Shown here one piece after another: positions 43,248 through 48,276 of a stretch of 48,276 nucleotides of DNA (position 1 is its first letter; the number at the start of each line of letters is the position of its first letter). The DNA is from Candidatus Krumholzibacteriota bacterium (GTDB lineage Bacteria > Krumholzibacteriota > Krumholzibacteriia > LZORAL124-64-63). The notes under the pieces are model-generated. The model had not been told where the DNA came from, did not search any database, and saw only the letters and a list, made by a program, of their open reading frames with translations. Made by a program: the position numbers and the translations under genes. Where the stretch lies: the NCBI GenBank assembly GCA_024275485.1, contig JAJRZA010000046.1:1-48276 (forward strand), given 5' to 3'.

Positions 43248-43267
43248 ATTTCCCTGCTGACAAAATC

Positions 43268-43304
43268 AAACCGCCGGCCGCTAAAGAGCAGCCGACGGTT
43301 TTTT
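43268..43304 (+). terminator. rho-independent terminator of the outer-membrane protein gene
   Basis: AAACCGCCGGCCGCT (43268-43282) pairs with AGCAGCCGACGGTTT with two mismatches, a short AAAG loop, and a run of six T (43299-43304). Confidence 0.85.
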
Positions 43305-43331
43305 GAGCCAGGGATTCCTGTTGAACCCAGT

Positions 43332-43694
43332 CTAGAAAAGAATCGGTTTACCCGGTTGTCCTGGAGGTCCCAGCTCAGGAGTGTAAGGATCACTGGCCAC
43401 GGAATAAGGACCTTGGCGAGCCTGATCATCGACCCCAGCCACGCGGATTTGGTGACTGTCGCCAATGCTGGCTATCAGGGTGTAGGTGTTGCCGGATGAA
43501 GTGGCGATCTGGGTCCAGGTTCCGTTGTTGACCGAATGTTGGATAACATAGTGGTTCACAGGTGATCCGGTGGTGGGGGCTGTCCAGGTGTAGTTGACGG
43601 AAACTTCTGTTTGGGCCAGGGCCGCTCCCTCGCCCAAGATCAGGCAAAGCAGTCCCATCGTCAGGATCAGAAGTGATTTGTTGATTCTTTTCAT
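43332..43694 (-). CDS. small exported fibronectin type III domain protein
   Basis: A 120-residue protein with signal peptide ending in EGAALA. The remaining 90 residues are one fibronectin-III domain (VNYTWTAPTTGSPVNHYVIQHSVNNG ... HQIRVAGVDDQARQGPYSVAS) with a short proline-rich tail. Proteins this small usually bind surfaces or other proteins and no catalytic part is present. It is convergent with the outer-membrane protein gene. The role is unknown. Confidence 0.8.
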   Translation of the reverse strand: MKRINKSLLILTMGLLCLILGEGAALAQTEVSVNYTWTAPTTGSPVNHYVIQHSVNNGTWTQIATSSGNTYTLIASIGDSHQIRVAGVDDQARQGPYSVASDPYTPELGPPGQPGKPILF

Positions 43695-43717
43695 TTGGCT
43701 TTCTCATTTCAGGGAAG

Positions 43718-43993
43718 ATGGCCGGTCAATGGTTGAGGGAACTTTTCTTGTTTGGGGGATTGCAAACCCGGTGCCAGATCCACCGAACCGTACTAGAGCT
43801 GGATAAAGCCGGTGGTAGAGTGGATATTAGGGCCCAATGGGAGCTGGAACCCGGGGGGCCAATGCCTGATAATTCCATCGCCATTGCACTGCATTCTGCA
43901 CCAAAAACACCTTTTGTATGCAACTTGCAAGCCGGCCAAAAGCCATTGGAAATGAAAACTAAAATCGGTAACTGCTTTGAAAACAACGATTAA
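43718..43993 (+). CDS. possible small protein upstream of the MFS transporter (doubtful)
   Basis: An open frame of 91 codons that starts at an ATG with GGGAAG upstream and overlaps the start of the transporter gene by 17 bases. The sequence matches no family I know and it is moderately rich in charged residues (RVDIRAQWELEPGG). The start of the transporter (a TTG with weak ribosome-binding site) would fit translational coupling to this frame. It may equally be a chance frame in an otherwise empty 280-base gap. Confidence 0.25.
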   Translation: MAGQWLRELFLFGGLQTRCQIHRTVLELDKAGGRVDIRAQWELEPGGPMPDNSIAIALHSAPKTPFVCNLQAGQKPLEMKTKIGNCFENND

Positions 43994-45215
43994 CACAAAT
44001 AGAACACCACTTTATACGGCAGGAATTGCCTGGTCCGGTCTCATTGTGCTCTACCTTGGGCTCATGGCCATGGGGGCCATGTTCCATTTGATTCCCCCCA
44101 TTCTTCCCTGGGTCATTCTGGATCTGGGGTTGAGTCACAGCCAAGGCGGCATGCTGATGTCGCTGTTTGCCCTTCCGGGCATCGTGCTTTCCTTGACCGG
44201 CGGCTGGCTGGTGGACCGTTTTGGCGCTCGCCTCATGAGCGCCCTGGGCATCCTGGTGATGGGAGCAGCCACCGTGGCCATGTCCCGGGGTGATACCTAT
44301 CCCTTGATATTGATGGCCAGGCTGGTCACTGGGGTGGGAGCGGTGATCGCAGTGGTGGCCATGCAGCGCATGGTGACTCGACTCTTCCAGGGCCGCCCTC
44401 TGGGGCTGCCCACCGGAGTCAGTGGCAGCGCCGTTCCCCTTGGCATCATTGTTATCTACACGGTGGCGGGCCCTTTGGCCGACAGCCTGGGCTGGCGAGC
44501 GGTTCCCTTGCGGGCAGGGGTGGTTTGCATCGTGGTGGCAGTGGTTTTTTTCCTGGCCGGCCGCACGCTGTTCAAACCCTCGACCAACATCAACACCAGC
44601 GATTCGACCAATTCAACCATGGATTCTTCGGAAGGCCTGCGCCTGATCTGGATTACCGGCCTGATATGGTTCTGCATCAACGGGGCCATGACCGCCTTCT
44701 TGACTTTCGCACCCGATCATTATCTGGAATTGGGGTTCGGCTCCCGGGATCGGGGTCTTTTCACCAGCATCCCCATGTGGTGCTCGGCCCTGCTGGGCCC
44801 GTTGACCGGGCTGTTGGCCGATCGCTTTGACCGCAAACCCTTGTTCATCGCCTCGGGCATGGGGTTGCTGACCTTGTGTCTGGCCCTGGTGGCGGCCGAT
44901 GGCATCACTCCCCTGGTGGTTGGTTTCGGCCTGGGCGCAGCCATGGCTTTGGTGGTTACCCCACTGCTCTCTTTGCCTGGCGAGTTGCTTCCCCCTTCCC
45001 ACCATGGGCGGGGATTTGGTATACTGAGCACCTGTGCCAACGCCGGCATTTTCGTTGTGCCGCCCCTTGCGGGTTTGGTGCGTGATAACAGTGGTGGCTA
45101 TTTTTGGCCTTTCGCCCTGATGGCGAGCCTGTCGTTGGCCGGTATCGCAGCCGCGGTGTTCCTGCACCGACAGGCTTATTTCCAGGACAATCGGAAAATG
45201 ACAAAAGTATCATGA
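43977..45215 (+). CDS. MFS transporter (CynX/NimT-like, 12 segments)
   Basis: A 412-residue membrane protein with twelve hydrophobic segments. The likely start is TTG at 43977, because the first membrane segment begins at residue 15 and the next ATG lies inside it. The loop 2-3 motif GWLVDRFGARLMSALG and the loop 8-9 motif GLLADRFDRKPLF are standard MFS signatures; the closest general type is the cyanate/nitroimidazole transporter group. Substrate unknown. The stop overlaps the start of a lipoprotein gene by four bases, so the two may act together. Confidence 0.85.
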   Translation: MKTTINTNRTPLYTAGIAWSGLIVLYLGLMAMGAMFHLIPPILPWVILDLGLSHSQGGMLMSLFALPGIVLSLTGGWLVDRFGARLMSALGILVMGAATVAMSRGDTYPLILMARLVTGVGAVIAVVAMQRMVTRLFQGRPLGLPTGVSGSAVPLGIIVIYTVAGPLADSLGWRAVPLRAGVVCIVVAVVFFLAGRTLFKPSTNINTSDSTNSTMDSSEGLRLIWITGLIWFCINGAMTAFLTFAPDHYLELGFGSRDRGLFTSIPMWCSALLGPLTGLLADRFDRKPLFIASGMGLLTLCLALVAADGITPLVVGFGLGAAMALVVTPLLSLPGELLPPSHHGRGFGILSTCANAGIFVVPPLAGLVRDNSGGYFWPFALMASLSLAGIAAAVFLHRQAYFQDNRKMTKVS

Positions 45216-47050
45216 AATCGATCACCTTGGTGTTGTTTGGTCTTGTCCCGTTGATGCTCTCCGGCTGTGGGAGTCAGGATAGGTATCAGGTGATGGAGCC
45301 TTCTCCCTATATGGAAATCCAGGAAGGTCGTTTTGCGACAATTTCCCGGGTTCCGTCCCTACACAATAGAGGAACCAGTTATTCCACTGCCGAAGTGGAC
45401 GGGGTTGTTTATTTCAGCTCCGGGTCGCAGATAGTATATAGAGTGACTGATGAAGGCTACGAAACCCTGCCGATAATCCCGGATTTATTTGTCAATCATA
45501 TGGTGGCCGACCCGGATGGGCAATTGTGGGTGACCGATCCATTTGCCCAGATGTACAGCTTTCAGGACGGGCAATGGGTCTTCGAGGTGGATTTGAATAT
45601 CTCAGGTCACCTAAATGGATTGCTGTCGGACAATCAGGGTCGCCTTTTTGCCTATGGAGATGATAACGGGCTGTGGTGCCGTGAATCATCGGGTGAATGG
45701 AACCTGAATATTCTGCCTGAAAACACTTCTTTGCAAGATGGTTGGTCTGATTTTGGCCAGGATCCCATCTTTGTTGACAGCCAATTGCGGTTGTTCACCG
45801 AGGGTGCCGATGGCTGGCAGTTGAGTGATTCTCTTGGGGAGGACCTCCAGCTTTATCGAGCCGAGATTCAAGGCAATCCCCAGGGTTGGTTGGCGGTGCC
45901 ATCGTTCGATGACCAGATTATTTTTCTGAACCATGGCGATGGTTGGCAGGAGATTCCCTACACGAGATATGTGAATCATGTGTTCTGGTTGGGAGATGAT
46001 CTTTACGCTACCTATTCAGGAAGCGATGATCTTTTACACTGGTCGGGTGCCGACTGGGAACCCTTTCTTTCCTTTGCCGGGACCAACCTCGCCAATTGTT
46101 TCAATTCTCAGTCATCGGGAACAGGTCGACAGCTGTTTTTCCACAATGGAGCTTCTCTTTATTTCGATGGCAGTTCCCTGGCTCTGGAAACGCCCGGCCT
46201 GGGAGACTTGTACGGGTTGGTTTCTTTTGAAAACTCCAATCATTTGATCCTGTCCAATGGATATCATTATCGAGATGGCGGGGGTGATGGCATCTGGCAA
46301 GAGGTTGGGGCGCCTCTCGCTGATGGCCGTTTTGTTGATGACCACAATATCATGGTGATCGACGACCGGGATCAGTTGGTTTTTTTCGGTCAATATGTGA
46401 TCAAGGTCTGGAATGGAAATTCCTCCTATCAGGAAATCCCAGTGGAACCTCGTTTGAAGGGAATCTATCCCCAATCCGATGGCCGGGTGGTGGTGGCGAG
46501 CAACTACATGCTGGGCCTTTGGGCGGAGGGTGGCTTTCGCTGGCTGGGTGAACATCATGAAAACTCCAGCGAAATCCAATCCTGTCTGTTGGAAGACGAT
46601 GATGGCGTTTGGGTGGTTGCCCATAGCCATTTGCGATGGGTTGAACCGGAACAATCCGCCATTACCCTTACCTTTCAGGGTTGGGTATGTAACGCCGCGA
46701 TTCTGGCCGAGGAATGGGGCTTGGTGTGCAGCGGGTCGGGACATCTGGTGGCGGTTGATGGAAGCAAAGTGCACAACCTGACTCCCGGTTGGGCAGATGG
46801 TTCGGATTGGAGAGTCACGACCATCCGTTCCCTGATTCCTGATGGGCAGGGTCGGTGGTTGGCCTTTGATAGCCAAAAAAGTTCCCTGTTGTTGTTCGAT
46901 GGGGTTCAGTGGTGGGGCCAGGAGGATGAAGAGCTGTTATGGATCGAGGGGTGGTTCATCAGGCCTCATTTTACGGATGTCCGGGACGGTACTATCCTAA
47001 TGCAAATCTGGAACATGGTTTTTATGGTGGAGCTGGAGGGAGGCCAATGA
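45212..47050 (+). CDS. large beta-propeller-like lipoprotein
   Basis: A 612-residue protein starting at the ATG inside the transporter stop (ATGA). The signal has LSGC with C19 as lipidated cysteine. The mature protein repeats blades of the type 'D..G..W(V)(T/A)......F.DGQW' (for example DPDGQLWVTDPFAQMYSF, DNQGRLFAYGDDNGLWCRES, DGRVVVASNYMLGLWAEGG), as in ligand-binding propellers. No enzymatic motif is seen. It should sit at the outer membrane or periplasm. It overlaps the next, similar lipoprotein gene by four bases. Confidence 0.8.
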   Translation: MKSITLVLFGLVPLMLSGCGSQDRYQVMEPSPYMEIQEGRFATISRVPSLHNRGTSYSTAEVDGVVYFSSGSQIVYRVTDEGYETLPIIPDLFVNHMVADPDGQLWVTDPFAQMYSFQDGQWVFEVDLNISGHLNGLLSDNQGRLFAYGDDNGLWCRESSGEWNLNILPENTSLQDGWSDFGQDPIFVDSQLRLFTEGADGWQLSDSLGEDLQLYRAEIQGNPQGWLAVPSFDDQIIFLNHGDGWQEIPYTRYVNHVFWLGDDLYATYSGSDDLLHWSGADWEPFLSFAGTNLANCFNSQSSGTGRQLFFHNGASLYFDGSSLALETPGLGDLYGLVSFENSNHLILSNGYHYRDGGGDGIWQEVGAPLADGRFVDDHNIMVIDDRDQLVFFGQYVIKVWNGNSSYQEIPVEPRLKGIYPQSDGRVVVASNYMLGLWAEGGFRWLGEHHENSSEIQSCLLEDDDGVWVVAHSHLRWVEPEQSAITLTFQGWVCNAAILAEEWGLVCSGSGHLVAVDGSKVHNLTPGWADGSDWRVTTIRSLIPDGQGRWLAFDSQKSSLLLFDGVQWWGQEDEELLWIEGWFIRPHFTDVRDGTILMQIWNMVFMVELEGGQ

Positions 47051-48276
47051 TGACCGCCCGGCTTCTTTTTGGGGGCATCTTGCTGCTGGTTGCCATGACC
47101 GGTTGCAGCGAAGGCGAAAGAATTCCTCTTTCACCGCCGTCGGTTCTTTGTGAGCGGCCCCTGGATTCTGGCTGGTACGCCCTGAATAATATTTGCGATG
47201 GCCGCAGCCCAAGGGATGTGGTTTGGCATGAGGGCCTGAATCCGGTGGTGGTGGGTGAGAATGGTCTTGTTCTGGAGGGTGAGGGGCCTGGCCACTGGAT
47301 GGTGCAGAATCTGGGATTGTCCGAAGACCTGACCATTGTTTCAGCCAATGCCCAGGGCGACCTGGTTGCTGCCGGAAAGAACGGTTCCTTGGTGGTTCGA
47401 TCCCATGGGCAATGGCAAATCGAAACTTCACTGGAAACTACAACCTGGCACGATGTTCGGGCCAACGGCCAGGAAATCTGGCTGGTGGGCGATGGTGGTG
47501 CCCTGGCGGTGGGAATCCCCGGTCAATCCTGGCGCACGGTCGATTTTCCCGACTCCACGGATCTGCTGACTGTGTGCGCTTTCGAAGATTCAGTTTTCGT
47601 AGGCGGACGCGGGGGGTTGCTGTCCGTATTGGTGGACAACCAGTGGCACAATGTTGCTCCAGCCAGGTGGGGCCAAGCGGATGTATCGTCAATGGTTCGT
47701 TTCCCTGATGGACGCCTGGTGGTTTGGGCGGACAGTCTCCGCTTTCGGGAGCTCAGTGGCTGGGCAACTTCCTACGGTCCATATTTCAACACCGCTCCTC
47801 GTGGTCGGCTGAAATATCGTGATGGGTATCTGTGGTATGCAACCAGCAGCTATAGGCGTTTTGACCTTTCCAGCTACGAATATCCCACCCGTTATTCCAA
47901 TTTCAGCGGTACAACAACTGAAGGAACTCCTGGTCCTGATGGCCAGGTCCTGGTGCTTTCGCAGGAAGGCGGTTTCAGCTGGCACCTGCTCCAGGAAGAC
48001 CAAACCATCCGGGGGGAAGGCGATCCGGCCGGCATTCTCCCGCTGAATAAATTGATTCGCCTGGACAATGGTACCGTGATTTCTCCCATCGACTACGGGT
48101 TGATGGAAATCACCAGCGGTGGTGTGGAGAAAGTTCCGGGTCTTTCTGCGGAAGTCGAGAGCATGATTTACGGCAGTTCCGAAATGGCTGGTCGGTCCCT
48201 GGCTGATTTCTATTTTATAAATAATTTTACGCTGGTGCATTGTCTGAACGGGGAGGTGGATTGGCAGGAAACTGTT
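47047..48276 (+). CDS. second propeller-like lipoprotein, C-terminus outside window
   Basis: Reads without stop from the ATG at 47047 to the last base, 410 residues. MTGC with C20 is the lipobox. The rest contains short repeats such as AANAQGDLVAAGKNGSLVVRS, GQEIWLVGDGGALAVG, DSVFVGGRGGLLSVLVDNQWH and DGRLVVWADS, resembling the blades of the lipoprotein just upstream, so it is likely a diverged paralogue. It begins inside the stop of that gene. Its true length is not known. Confidence 0.8.
   Translation, partial: MMTARLLFGGILLLVAMTGCSEGERIPLSPPSVLCERPLDSGWYALNNICDGRSPRDVVWHEGLNPVVVGENGLVLEGEGPGHWMVQNLGLSEDLTIVSANAQGDLVAAGKNGSLVVRSHGQWQIETSLETTTWHDVRANGQEIWLVGDGGALAVGIPGQSWRTVDFPDSTDLLTVCAFEDSVFVGGRGGLLSVLVDNQWHNVAPARWGQADVSSMVRFPDGRLVVWADSLRFRELSGWATSYGPYFNTAPRGRLKYRDGYLWYATSSYRRFDLSSYEYPTRYSNFSGTTTEGTPGPDGQVLVLSQEGGFSWHLLQEDQTIRGEGDPAGILPLNKLIRLDNGTVISPIDYGLMEITSGGVEKVPGLSAEVESMIYGSSEMAGRSLADFYFINNFTLVHCLNGEVDWQETV

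Overview
The window looks like a chromosomal segment of an uncultivated Gram-negative bacterium, most plausibly of the FCB / Krumholzibacteriota-Eisenbacteria type. This placement is inference. It rests on the PNPFNP...FlgD-like C-terminal sorting domain of a very large secreted protein (15452-19822), many outer-membrane beta-barrels and lipoproteins (LA_2272-repeat, DUF3943, DUF6588 and Omp85-like proteins), paired M14 peptidases with calcium-loop insertions, and a group 3b-type soluble [NiFe] hydrogenase. There is no rRNA, tRNA, CRISPR array, insertion sequence or phage gene.

Layout. (1) 1-1712: a minus-strand unit with a DUF4139 protein followed by the N-terminus of an AsmA-like protein cut by the window edge. 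(2) 1929-8650: a tightly packed plus-strand operon hydB-hydG-hydD-hydA, hydrogenase maturation protease, CheY-like receiver, RegB-like sensor kinase and tandem-ACT protein; most junctions are 1-4 base overlaps. (3) 8658-14003: a minus-strand envelope cluster (LA_2272 repeat barrel, DUF3943, DUF4126, a transporter cut to its N-terminal half, an SDR epimerase, a DUF6884-like protein). (4) 14031-19933: a probably leaderless outer-membrane gene, then a strong promoter driving a small exported protein and a 1456-residue HEXXH metalloprotease-like secreted protein, closed by a terminator. (5) 19950-27522, minus strand: a LamG-like exported protein, then the maturation operon nicO-like transporter, hypB, hypF, a [2Fe-2S] ferredoxin, hypC, hypD, hypE. 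No hypA is present in the window. (6) 27612-31418: divergent Omp85-like barrel and penicillin-acylase-family hydrolase, with a repeat-rich region between them. (7) 31719-33756, minus strand: HAD-like protein, single-domain asparaginase-like protein and nitrilase-superfamily protein, divergent from a DUF6588 barrel and a lipoprotein that end at a strong terminator. (8) 36028-39656, minus strand: a translationally coupled pair of M14-type proteins, one with all zinc ligands and one that has lost them. (9) 39895-42399, minus strand: a PhnD-like periplasmic binding protein directly followed by a methyl-accepting chemotaxis protein. (10) 42544-48276: an outer-membrane protein with a clear promoter and terminator, a small fibronectin-III protein, and an MFS transporter operon with two large tryptophan/glycine-rich lipoproteins, the last running off the window.

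How the parts work together: the hydrogenase (2) and its Hyp factors plus nickel importer (5) form one functional system in two operons about 13 kb apart on opposite strands. The kinase in operon (2) carries the GGXXNPF motif of RegB/PrrB quinone-sensing kinases, so the hydrogenase operon appears to encode its own redox-signalling branch. The most interesting candidates are this hydrogenase-RegB-like-ACT module, the active/inactive M14 pair, the binding-protein/chemoreceptor pair, and a deletion scar that joins half a transporter gene to an epimerase gene.
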